Assembly (NCBI GenBank): GCA_002482815.1
Contig: DLGS01000135.1
Span: forward strand, 1-20,107
Source of the DNA: Bacteroidetes bacterium UBA7688
GTDB taxonomy: Bacteria; Bacteroidota; Bacteroidia; Chitinophagales; Chitinophagaceae
DNA length: 20,107 bases
Direction of reading: 5' to 3'
Each line of letters starts with the position of its first letter. The first letter of the stretch is position 1. This document shows, piece after piece, positions 14,230 through 20,107 of this stretch. The notes under the pieces are model-generated. The model was not told the origin of the DNA, did no database searches, and saw only the letters and a program-made list of their open reading frames with translations. A program made the position numbers and the translations under genes.

Positions 14230-14261
14230 CCACTTGCAATTCTTTGACACGGTGCAAGCGG
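14230..14261 (+). promoter_or_regulatory. Second hairpin in the rplQ leader
   Basis: CCACTTGCA (14230-14238) pairs with TGCAAGCGG (14253-14261), eight pairs and one mismatch around a 14-base loop, 39 bases before the rplQ ATG. It could be an L17-related control structure. Low confidence. Confidence 0.3.
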
Positions 14262-14300
14262 AGGCAATCCAGCCAATCATTTTATTAAAAACATAACGTC

Positions 14301-14912
14301 ATGCGTCACGGAGACAAAGTAAACAACCTCGGCAGAAAAACGGCTCACCGCCATGCCCTTTTGATGAACCTTACAAAGAGCCTCATCCAACACAAACGTA
14401 TCATCACTACATTAGCTAAAGCAAAAGCTTTGCGTGTATATGCTGAGCCGTTGATTACCCGTTCTAAAGTAGATACAACAAACAACCGTCGTGTTGTTTT
14501 CGCTTATCTTCAGGATAAAGAGTCTATCAAAGAATTGTTCGGTGTAATCGGTGATAAAGTTGCTAACCGTCCAGGTGGATACACCCGTATCATCAAATTG
14601 GCACCACGTAAAGGTGATGCTGCTGAAATTGCAATGATTGAACTGGTTGATTTCAACGAATTATATGTAAAAGGTGGTAAAGAGGCTGATGCTAAGAAAA
14701 CGCGTCGTAGCCGCAGATCTGCAGCTGCTAAAACTACTGAAGCAACTGCTCCTCCTGTAGCAGAAGAAACAGTAGCACCGGTAGCAACTGCAGAAGAAGA
14801 AGCTACACCAGTTGCTGAAACTGTAACAGAAACTCCTGCGACTGAAGAAGCAACTCCTGAAGCACCAGCTACAGAGGATACTAATACAACAGAAGAAGAA
14901 ACAAAGGCTTAA
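14301..14912 (+). CDS. rplQ: Ribosomal protein bL17 with a long Ala/Glu/Thr-rich tail
   Basis: Residues 1-121 are a normal L17 of the large subunit, near the exit tunnel: MRHGDKVNNLGRKTAHRHAL, LMNLTKSLIQHKRIITTLAK, AKALRVYAEPLITRSKV and RPGGYTRIIKLAPRKGDAAE. After about residue 125 comes a basic patch (KKTRRSRRSAAAK) and then about 60 residues of low-complexity A, E, T, P and V with imperfect short repeats. The usual L17 is about 120-130 residues, so the tail adds about 75. Extended L17 proteins are known in Bacteroidota. The tail is probably disordered. It is the last gene of the cluster and is closed by a terminator at 14935. Confidence 0.97.
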   Translation: MRHGDKVNNLGRKTAHRHALLMNLTKSLIQHKRIITTLAKAKALRVYAEPLITRSKVDTTNNRRVVFAYLQDKESIKELFGVIGDKVANRPGGYTRIIKLAPRKGDAAEIAMIELVDFNELYVKGGKEADAKKTRRSRRSAAAKTTEATAPPVAEETVAPVATAEEEATPVAETVTETPATEEATPEAPATEDTNTTEEETKA

Positions 14913-14934
14913 TTTGTTGATTCTGATAAATATT

Positions 14935-14970
14935 GAAACGCCAACTCATTTGAGTTGGCGTTTCTCTTTT
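14935..14970 (+). terminator. Intrinsic terminator of the rplQ operon
   Basis: GAAACGCCAACTC (14935-14947) pairs perfectly with 14952-14964 around ATTT, followed by TCTTTT. It lies 22 bases after the rplQ stop. Confidence 0.88.
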
Positions 14971-15038
14971 AAATCTTATGAGTATTATCTTGGTTAAAAT
15001 TGAGCAATCATAAAAGATTAGCTCCGGATTCCGCCATA

Positions 15039-15074
15039 AAAAAAGGCCACTGAATTTTTTCAGTGGCCTTTTTT
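15039..15074. terminator. Bidirectional terminator between rplQ and the lipoprotein gene
   Basis: A perfect 16-base stem (15039-15054 with 15059-15074), core GGCCACTGAA, loop TTTT, has A-rich and T-rich ends. It ends the minus-strand lipoprotein gene (stop at 15092) and backs up the rplQ terminator. Confidence 0.9.
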
Positions 15075-15091
15075 CAAAGTGTTAAAGGATA

Positions 15092-15661
15092 TTACTTTAC
15101 CAATGTCATTTCGTATTTAAGCGTTGCTTTGCAATTCAGCGGTATAGTAGTGCCTTTGCGCATATTACCATAAAGACGATAACAAATACTATCTGCTTTA
15201 AAATAAGTCGATAAATCAGGATTGTAGGAATTAGGAACATTTAGAAAGTAAGCTGCAGTATCCTGAATATTCATTGCCGCTGCTATACGCAAGATTCTGT
15301 GGTTTGTTGCAGATGTGATACCAATATTTGCAGTATGAAAATTGCGGAAATTGTTGTTTACATCAAAATCGCTGTTAGTAAGTGTGCAGGATATAAACTG
15401 AACTTTGCGGATGCTTGCGGTATCGTATTTGCTGTCAAAGCTTTTTACGAAACTATCCATGTTTATCTTGTAGTAAAAAGCAACCATACTATCATTCTCT
15501 CCAATTAGTTGCATTGGAACAACAAAGGACATATCTCCGGTTATTAATTCCTGCTTTACTCCTGTAGTGTTTGTTTGGCCTTTATTGCAGGAGCTGGTCC
15601 CGAAAATACTGCCAATAAGTGCTGTACTGATTAATAGAAAGGAAAAGGTCGATTTTTTCAT
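15092..15661 (-). CDS. Uncharacterised lipoprotein, 189 residues
   Basis: From the ATG at 15661 the protein begins MKKSTFSFLLISTALIGSIF with the lipobox-like TSSC (lipidated cysteine 25), so it is a membrane-anchored periplasmic or surface lipoprotein. An upstream extension to 15733 is possible in frame but would bury the signal peptide. The mature part has beta-rich stretches (GDMSFVVPMQLIGENDSMVA, KVQFISCTLTNSDFDVNNNF, TTIPLNCKATLKYEMTLVK). I do not recognise a family. It resembles the many small lipoproteins of this phylum with an immunoglobulin-like fold. A promoter-like element lies at 15671-15707. The DUF4783-like gene lies upstream on the same strand. Confidence 0.75.
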   Translation of the reverse strand: MKKSTFSFLLISTALIGSIFGTSSCNKGQTNTTGVKQELITGDMSFVVPMQLIGENDSMVAFYYKINMDSFVKSFDSKYDTASIRKVQFISCTLTNSDFDVNNNFRNFHTANIGITSATNHRILRIAAAMNIQDTAAYFLNVPNSYNPDLSTYFKADSICYRLYGNMRKGTTIPLNCKATLKYEMTLVK

Positions 15662-15670
15662 AAATTGGTA

Positions 15671-15707
15671 GCAAATAGTAAATGCAAAAAACTGCACAGG
15701 CATCAAA
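15671..15707 (-). promoter_or_regulatory. Possible promoter for the lipoprotein gene
   Basis: On the minus strand a -33 TTTG (15704-15707) is followed by ACTATTTG. This is close to TAnnTTTG, but TA and TTTG are three bases apart instead of two. It lies 9 bases before the ATG at 15661. Confidence 0.3.
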
Positions 15708-15775
15708 GTTAATATTGTAAAGCAATTTTTCAAAGCTTTATAAAAGAAAAATCTGAAAAGGTTTTGCCGGGATTT

Positions 15776-16183
15776 TTAGCGGGCAATTTTCATCTCCTGA
15801 ATTACAAATTTCCCACCCTTGTTTTTGAGGTATAGGTAGATACGAAATGATCCGTTTTGCGTGTTGGTGGTACCAATTACATATTGGGCATCAGAAAGCG
15901 GGGAACTGCCTTTATAATCAACTTTAAAGGAGACTGGTTGATTTTTGTGGTAAAAATCATTGATTAGAATAATTGCGTGACTGCGGGTATATACGCTATG
16001 TGAATTACTAACCGTAATATCTATGGTATTATCAAAATACTCCGAAAATTGTGTTGCATTCTGGATGTTAATCGAAGTTTTAAGCGTATTGATAACCTCA
16101 TCAATATTTTGAGCATCGTAGCGGAAGCTGCAAAGTACAAATGATGTGATTAATATAAGGCTTAAATAAATTCTTCGAAACAT
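15776..16183 (-). CDS. DUF4783-like exported protein
   Basis: From the ATG at 16183 the protein has 135 residues, with a signal peptide (MFRRIYLSLILITSFVLCSF, cleavage near YDAQ). The mature part matches what I know of the DUF4783 family of Bacteroidota: INTLKTSINIQNATQFSEYF, DNTIDITVSNSHSVYTRSHA, DFYHKNQPVSFKVDYKG, YVIGTTNTQNGSFRIYLYLK and a final KFVIQEMKIAR. The fold is likely of the NTF2/cystatin type, and no activity is known. The frame extends nine codons upstream, but that part lacks signal peptide character. It lies upstream of the lipoprotein gene (gap about 114 bases) and reads away from the SET gene. Confidence 0.85.
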   Translation of the reverse strand: MFRRIYLSLILITSFVLCSFRYDAQNIDEVINTLKTSINIQNATQFSEYFDNTIDITVSNSHSVYTRSHAIILINDFYHKNQPVSFKVDYKGSSPLSDAQYVIGTTNTQNGSFRIYLYLKNKGGKFVIQEMKIAR

Positions 16184-16378
16184 TATCAGGACTACTTGTA
16201 CTAATACCATCTAAAATCATACCACAATTATTGATTTTTCAGAAAATATAGATTTTGTAACGAAATAGTGATGTTTTTAAGAGTTTTTTACAATAATATC
16301 AGCTCATGAAAATGTATTATTATAATTTATTAAAATTCAGTTAGTTTATCGAAATTTCATTTTCTTTACTTTTACAAC

Positions 16379-16768
16379 ATGATATTTTTTCAGGTGGAAA
16401 TAAAATACGCTGACTTGAAAGGAAGGGGCGTTTTTGCGTCGGAAAGTATTGCTGCCAATCAATTAATCGAAACGGCACCCGTTATCGTAATGCCAGCTGA
16501 AGACAGGGCCTATTTAGATAAAACTTTGCTCCACGATTATATTTTTGAATGGAATCCTGAAGAGATAAATGGGTGCTGTATGGCTTTGGGCAATGTTCCA
16601 ATCTATAATCACAGTTATGCCTCAAATGCGGAATATATAATGGATTACGAATCTCAGACTATATCTGTTTTGTCTGTACGATCTATAGGTATCGGCGAAG
16701 AAATAACCATAAATTATAACGGTGACTGGAACGACGAAAAGCCACTTTGGTTCGATGTAAAAGAATAA
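16379..16768 (+). CDS. Stand-alone SET-domain protein (putative protein-lysine methyltransferase)
   Basis: The 129-residue protein is little more than a SET domain, the SAM-dependent lysine methyltransferase fold. Its motifs are GRGVFA (15-20, the SAM-binding GxG), LGNVPIYNHSYASNAEY (about 70-86, with NHS and the conserved N83-A) and GEEITINY (106-113, with the catalytic-type tyrosine 113). The usual cysteine of NHSCxPN is replaced by tyrosine, and there is no post-SET zinc motif, as in many bacterial homologues. No signal peptide, so it is cytoplasmic. The substrate is unknown. The ATG lies only four bases after a weak -7-like TACTTTTA (16367-16374). A small gene follows after 19 bases. Confidence 0.88.
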   Translation: MIFFQVEIKYADLKGRGVFASESIAANQLIETAPVIVMPAEDRAYLDKTLLHDYIFEWNPEEINGCCMALGNVPIYNHSYASNAEYIMDYESQTISVLSVRSIGIGEEITINYNGDWNDEKPLWFDVKE

Positions 16769-16775
16769 GAATTCT

Positions 16776-16783
16776 TATTTTTG
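16776..16783 (+). promoter_or_regulatory. -7 promoter box almost touching the next start codon
   Basis: TATTTTTG matches TAnnTTTG and ends four bases before the ATG at 16788. If used, transcription would start at or very near that ATG, giving a leaderless message or favouring the ATG at 16797. No ideal -33 box is present. Confidence 0.4.
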
Positions 16784-16787
16784 CAAG

Positions 16788-17045
16788 ATGCAGGAAATGA
16801 CTACTCAACTAATAACAGCAGTTTCTCTTACGGCAGATAAAGGACTTGAAAAAGATCGCCAGTATTTGTTTTCATTACAGGTTTCTGACAAGGGTGTGAT
16901 AAGAACAGTTACGACAGATGATATTGAGGTTTATTACGCCGGTGTTCATGATTTTCTGATTTCGTGGTCAAAAATTACCAGCCTTGGATGGGCCAATGAC
17001 AAAGAAACCTTTCAAAAAATGTTGGCTGAATTAAAAGGAGAATAG
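16788..17045 (+). CDS. Small uncharacterised protein, 85 residues
   Basis: No family recognised. The sequence is soluble and mixed alpha/beta: TTQLITAVSLTADKGLEKDR, QYLFSLQVSDKGVIRTVTT, DDIEVYYAGVHDFLISW and a C-terminal helix KETFQKMLAELKGE. It has no signal peptide, cysteine or metal-binding motif. The start may be the ATG at 16788 or the in-frame ATG at 16797. It lies 19 bases after the SET-domain gene and 90 bases before purH on the same strand. It could be cotranscribed with the SET gene, but it also has a promoter-like box of its own. The protein-like composition and its fit between two genes support it as real. Confidence 0.65.
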   Translation: MQEMTTQLITAVSLTADKGLEKDRQYLFSLQVSDKGVIRTVTTDDIEVYYAGVHDFLISWSKITSLGWANDKETFQKMLAELKGE

Positions 17046-17079
17046 TTAAGATTAATCTTTTAACTGGTCTTGTCTTTCT

Positions 17080-17111
17080 TTTGGCAGGTTTTTGAGATAG
17101 AATTACCTTCG
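17080..17111 (+). promoter_or_regulatory. Promoter for purH
   Basis: TTTG (17080-17083), a 20-base spacer and TACCTTCG (17104-17111) fit the Bacteroidota -33/-7 pattern with one mismatch in the -7 box. The leader before the ATG at 17136 would be about 20 bases. I see no purine riboswitch. Confidence 0.5.
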
Positions 17112-17135
17112 CGCTTCAATTTTTCAACAGCAATT

Positions 17136-18614
17136 ATGAATCGTAAAATCCAATCGGCACTTATCTCTGTTTTCTATAAAGATGGCCTGGAACCCATCGT
17201 TCGCAAACTGAACGAATTGGGTGTAACACTTTATTCTACAGGTGGAACCCAAACTTTTATTGAAGGACTAGGTTTGCCCTGCGAAAGTGTGGAAGGTGTT
17301 ACTTCTTACCCCTCTATTTTGGGTGGAAGAGTAAAAACATTACATCCGAAAGTATTTGGCGGGATTCTGGCACGTCGTGATTTTGAAGACGATCAAAAAC
17401 ATGTAGCTGAATATGGTATTCCATTGTTTGATTTGGTGATTGTGGATTTATATCCATTTGAAGAAACAGTAGCCAGCACAAACGAAGAGTCCAAAATTAT
17501 TGAGAAAATTGATATTGGCGGTGTTTCCCTTATTCGTGCAGCTGCCAAAAATCATAATGATGTTTGTATTGTTGCTTCACGCAATCAGTATGAAAGTTTC
17601 CTTGGTTTATTAAATGATAAAGAAGGGAATACCTCAATTGAAGATCGCAGAAACCTTGCTGCTGCAGCATTTGCAGAATGTGCAACTTATGATGTGGCTA
17701 TTTCAAATTACTTCAACCAGACAAAAAATATTTTGCGCTATGGAGAAAATCCTCATCAAACCGCTTCTTTCAATGGTAACCTGGATGAGCTTTTTGAAAA
17801 GCTGAATGGTAAAGAACTTTCTTATAATAACATTGTGGATGTTGATGCGGCATGTAGTTTACTTGCAGAATTTACCGATACGGTTTTTGCAGTAATTAAA
17901 CATACCAATGTTTGTGGTGTTGCCGTAAGAAGTAATGTGGGTGCAGCCTGGGAAGCGGCTTTGGCTGGCGATCCTGAAAGTGCCTTCGGTGGTGTACTGG
18001 CGACAAATGCAACAATTGACCTGGCTACGGCCCAAAAGATTAATGAAATTTTCTTTGAAGTTTTGATTGCCCCTGCATTTGAACCTGAAGCTTTGGAGCT
18101 ATTGAAAAGTAAAAAGAACAGAATTCTTTTATTGCAGAAAAAGCAACTTGTGCCGGGTGCTCAAATCAAAAATGTGTTGAATGGTACATTGACACAGGAT
18201 GCAGATAAAATCAATTTTACAGAATGGCACGATGTAGGAGCACGCGAAGCAAATGGTGCAGAGCAAGCTGACCTTCGTTTCGCAAATATTATCTGCAAGC
18301 ACCTTAAATCTAACGCCATTGCAATTGCCAAAAACGAGCAGTTGATTGGAAAAGGCTGTGGACAAACCAGTCGTATTGATGCATTGCGTCAGGCATTGGA
18401 AAAAGCTCGTCAGTTTGGTTTTTCACTGGAAGGTGCGGTATTGGCATCTGATGCTTTCTTCCCTTTTGATGACTGTGTAAAAATGGCAAAGGAGGTCGGT
18501 ATTGTTGCATTGATACAACCAGGTGGGTCAATGAGAGATGGTGATTCGGTTGAATTTTGTAAAGCAAATGATATGGTAATGGTAATGACGAAAGCCCGCC
18601 ACTTCAAGCACTAA
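17136..18614 (+). CDS. purH: Bifunctional AICAR formyltransferase / IMP cyclohydrolase
   Basis: PurH makes the last two steps of IMP synthesis: formylation of AICAR with 10-formyl-tetrahydrofolate, then ring closure. From the ATG at 17136 it has 492 residues. The N-terminal cyclohydrolase (MGS-like) domain shows LYSTGGTQTFIEGLGLP and LGGRVKTLHPKVFGGILARR. The formyltransferase part shows RYGENPHQTASF, the catalytic Lys-His in IKHTNVCGVA, GDPESAFGGVLATN, ASDAFFPFDDCVKMA and the ending GGSMRDGDSVEF to ARHFKH. Upstream in-frame codons to 17070 overlap the promoter and are not family-like, so I exclude them. It stands alone, without other pur genes nearby, and is closed by a bidirectional terminator. 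Confidence 0.97.
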   Translation: MNRKIQSALISVFYKDGLEPIVRKLNELGVTLYSTGGTQTFIEGLGLPCESVEGVTSYPSILGGRVKTLHPKVFGGILARRDFEDDQKHVAEYGIPLFDLVIVDLYPFEETVASTNEESKIIEKIDIGGVSLIRAAAKNHNDVCIVASRNQYESFLGLLNDKEGNTSIEDRRNLAAAAFAECATYDVAISNYFNQTKNILRYGENPHQTASFNGNLDELFEKLNGKELSYNNIVDVDAACSLLAEFTDTVFAVIKHTNVCGVAVRSNVGAAWEAALAGDPESAFGGVLATNATIDLATAQKINEIFFEVLIAPAFEPEALELLKSKKNRILLLQKKQLVPGAQIKNVLNGTLTQDADKINFTEWHDVGAREANGAEQADLRFANIICKHLKSNAIAIAKNEQLIGKGCGQTSRIDALRQALEKARQFGFSLEGAVLASDAFFPFDDCVKMAKEVGIVALIQPGGSMRDGDSVEFCKANDMVMVMTKARHFKH

Positions 18615-18634
18615 ACCGTAATAATAATTAATAA

Positions 18635-18668
18635 AAAATCCCCGGAATAATTTGATTCCGGGGATTTT
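18635..18668. terminator. Bidirectional terminator between purH and the T9SS protein gene
   Basis: AAAATCCCCGGAAT (18635-18648) pairs perfectly with 18655-18668 around AATTTG, with A-rich and T-rich ends. It lies between two convergent genes and can serve both. Confidence 0.9.
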
Positions 18669-18688
18669 CATTTTGTGAAAGATTGCAG

Positions 18689-20107
18689 TTAGTGACCGCT
18701 AAGCTTATTTATTCTCTCAACTCCGAGGAGCTCCCCTTCTTTATTGGTGATGGTAAAGATGTAAACACCATCTGCATACGAAGCAAGATCAACTTCTGTG
18801 GCACTTTTCAGGCTGGTTATAAATTTGCCTGCAATATCCGTTACCCTGACATCAACAGGGATAATAGATTCTATCCATACTTTCTCCTGAGTTGGATTTG
18901 GATAAATTTTAATTTTTGAATCTGAATATTGATTCGACTTGATTGCACTTGTATTTTCTGTATCAATCGTATCAGAAACTTCTTTACAATCATTAGCATC
19001 ACTTACTTCACAATAATACTTGCCTGAAAACAACATCGTATAGGAGGGTGCATTTGCCCCTGCTATTATTTTACCGTTTCTATACCACTGATAGCGAAGG
19101 TAGCTATGTGTAAGCCTTAACAACGGATCTGCACGTATTATGGTTGGTTTTGGAACAGCAGGATAAGTTGTGGCAATAGAGTGATTTGTAATAGTTACAC
19201 ATCCAAAAGAATCAGTAACCCTTATGAAATATTCTCCGGCTTTGTCAATAATTAATTTGTCCATTTTCTCACCCGCTATAAGTGTTGAATCTTTGAACCA
19301 TTCATAGGTATAGTCCGGAGAAGCAGGTTTGCAGAAAATAACAATATTCACATTAGGACAGAATTGAAGCTCTGTAGGAGATAAAACGGGATCAGGAAGA
19401 GTGTCTCCAAAAACATATACTGTTGTGTCGTTAATACATCCATACACATTGGTTACCGATACTTTATAATATCCGTTGGCAAAAGCATATAATGAATCTT
19501 TCGTTTCGCCGGGAAGAATTTTGGAATCCTTATACCATTGATAAGATGTAATAAATACGCTTGATCTTGCTTTTAGGGTAACAGAATCGCCTTTACAATA
19601 AACATACTTAGGTTTTCCAACCGGGTCAATTCTGATATCTGGTTTTCCTGTTATTTCCACCACAAGGCTTGCTCTTGGTCCTTCGCATCCTTCACTTGAT
19701 GTCTGACTCACGTAATAGGTAGTGAGACCAATTGTAGTGGTAATTGGTGTAGGAGCAGTAGCGGTTCCAGTTCCTCCTGTAGGAACACTGTACCATTTCA
19801 ATGATGTTCCTGTCGCTGTAAGTGGCAAGGCTGTTGACCCTAAACAATATCCAATTGGTGTTACTACGGCAGGGGCCAGTGGTGTAGGATTAATGATCAC
19901 AGTAATTGCAGCTCTGGGTCCTTCACAGGTTAAACCCGACGTCTGACTTACATAATAAGTTGTAGATCCTGCAATTGCTGTCGCAGGTGTAGGTGCAGTG
20001 GCGCTACCTGTTCCTCCGATAGCACTGGTATACCATTTCAAACTTGTACCACTCGCGGTCAACGCAATAGCTACCGCATTCTGGCAATATTTTACCGGTG
20101 TAACTAC
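18689..20107 (-). CDS. Secreted protein with repeated Ig-like domains and T9SS sorting domain (5' end outside the window)
   Basis: The frame is open from the stop at 18689 to the window edge, giving the last 472 residues of a longer protein. At the N-terminal side are two tandem Ig-like repeats of 80 residues (GTSLKWY, GGTGTATAPTP, TTYYVSQTS, CEGPRA). Three further Ig/PKD-like domains follow, each with YQWYKDSKIL or YEWFKDSTLI or YQWYRNGKII and a YYKVSV/EYFIRV/KYYCEV strand. The last about 75 residues are a type A T9SS sorting domain: KIKIYPNPTQEKVWIE, VRVTDIAGKF, GVYIFTITNKEGE and a short basic end. Such proteins cross the outer membrane through the type IX secretion system and are attached to the surface or released. 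A role in adhesion is likely but unproven. Confidence 0.92.
   Translation of the reverse strand, partial: VVTPVKYCQNAVAIALTASGTSLKWYTSAIGGTGSATAPTPATAIAGSTTYYVSQTSGLTCEGPRAAITVIINPTPLAPAVVTPIGYCLGSTALPLTATGTSLKWYSVPTGGTGTATAPTPITTTIGLTTYYVSQTSSEGCEGPRASLVVEITGKPDIRIDPVGKPKYVYCKGDSVTLKARSSVFITSYQWYKDSKILPGETKDSLYAFANGYYKVSVTNVYGCINDTTVYVFGDTLPDPVLSPTELQFCPNVNIVIFCKPASPDYTYEWFKDSTLIAGEKMDKLIIDKAGEYFIRVTDSFGCVTITNHSIATTYPAVPKPTIIRADPLLRLTHSYLRYQWYRNGKIIAGANAPSYTMLFSGKYYCEVSDANDCKEVSDTIDTENTSAIKSNQYSDSKIKIYPNPTQEKVWIESIIPVDVRVTDIAGKFITSLKSATEVDLASYADGVYIFTITNKEGELLGVERINKLSGH
19628..20107 (-). repeat. Tandem 240-base coding repeats (80-residue Ig-like unit)
   Basis: Two copies (19868-20107 and 19628-19867) have exactly the same period: TACCATTTCA occurs at 19791 and again at 20031. 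Their first about 55 codons are close copies, after which the second diverges. The sequence at the window edge (VVTPVKYC) is already the start of a unit like VVTPIGYC, so more copies probably follow beyond the window. Confidence 0.85.

Noticed and set aside
17070..17135. Upstream extension of purH by 22 codons
   Set aside because: It overlaps the -33/-7 promoter, is not family-like, and the ATG at 17136 begins the normal PurH N-terminus.
19628..20107. Regular repeats that might suggest a CRISPR-like or mobile array
   Set aside because: The 240-base period keeps the reading frame and encodes 80-residue Ig-like domains, so it is a coding repeat.

Overview
The window looks like a chromosomal segment of a member of the Bacteroidota, most likely a Chitinophagaceae-like relative. 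The basis is a T9SS C-terminal sorting domain, a DUF4783-type protein, Bacteroidota-style promoters (TAnnTTTG at -7), few Shine-Dalgarno sites, AT-rich spacers, and ribosomal proteins of the form usual for that phylum. I see no insertion sequence, phage gene, tRNA, rRNA or CRISPR array. No gap between genes exceeds 300 bases.

Layout. Bases 1-1954 (minus strand) hold a family 2 glycosyltransferase, rsmG overlapping it by 10 bases, and the 5' end of a secreted TPR-like protein with its own promoter. Bases 2048-3341 (plus) hold a membrane TPR protein and an unrecognised conserved-looking protein, closed by a strong bidirectional terminator. Bases 3427-4133 (minus) hold a coiled-coil lipoprotein and a CsbD-like protein, a probable stress pair. 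Bases 4254-9496 (minus) hold a secreted carboxypeptidase-regulatory-like protein, a 100-residue membrane protein, a solitary ABC ATPase and a very large outer-membrane protein. The last three have no ATG start.

Bases 9635-14912 (plus) hold mrp/apbC and then infA-rpmJ-rpsM-rpsK-rpsD-rpoA-rplQ, the 'alpha operon' part of the ribosomal protein cluster. A strong promoter sits just before infA, and the spacers between later genes are long (about 100-170 bases) and carry hairpins. The spacer before rpsD can form an H-type pseudoknot whose second stem ends 14 bases before the rpsD start codon. This is a good candidate for feedback control by ribosomal protein S4 and is the most interesting item here.

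Bases 15092-16183 (minus) hold a lipoprotein and a DUF4783-like protein. Bases 16379-18614 (plus) hold a stand-alone SET-domain protein, a small unknown protein and purH. Bases 18689-20107 (minus) hold the 3' part of a secreted T9SS protein with repeated Ig-like domains, which runs off the window edge.

Most of the window is housekeeping: translation, transcription, purine synthesis, rRNA methylation and Fe-S assembly. Envelope proteins typical of the phylum are interspersed. The less described parts are the rpsD leader, the small ABC cassette with its giant outer-membrane neighbour, and a set of promoters placed almost on top of their start codons.
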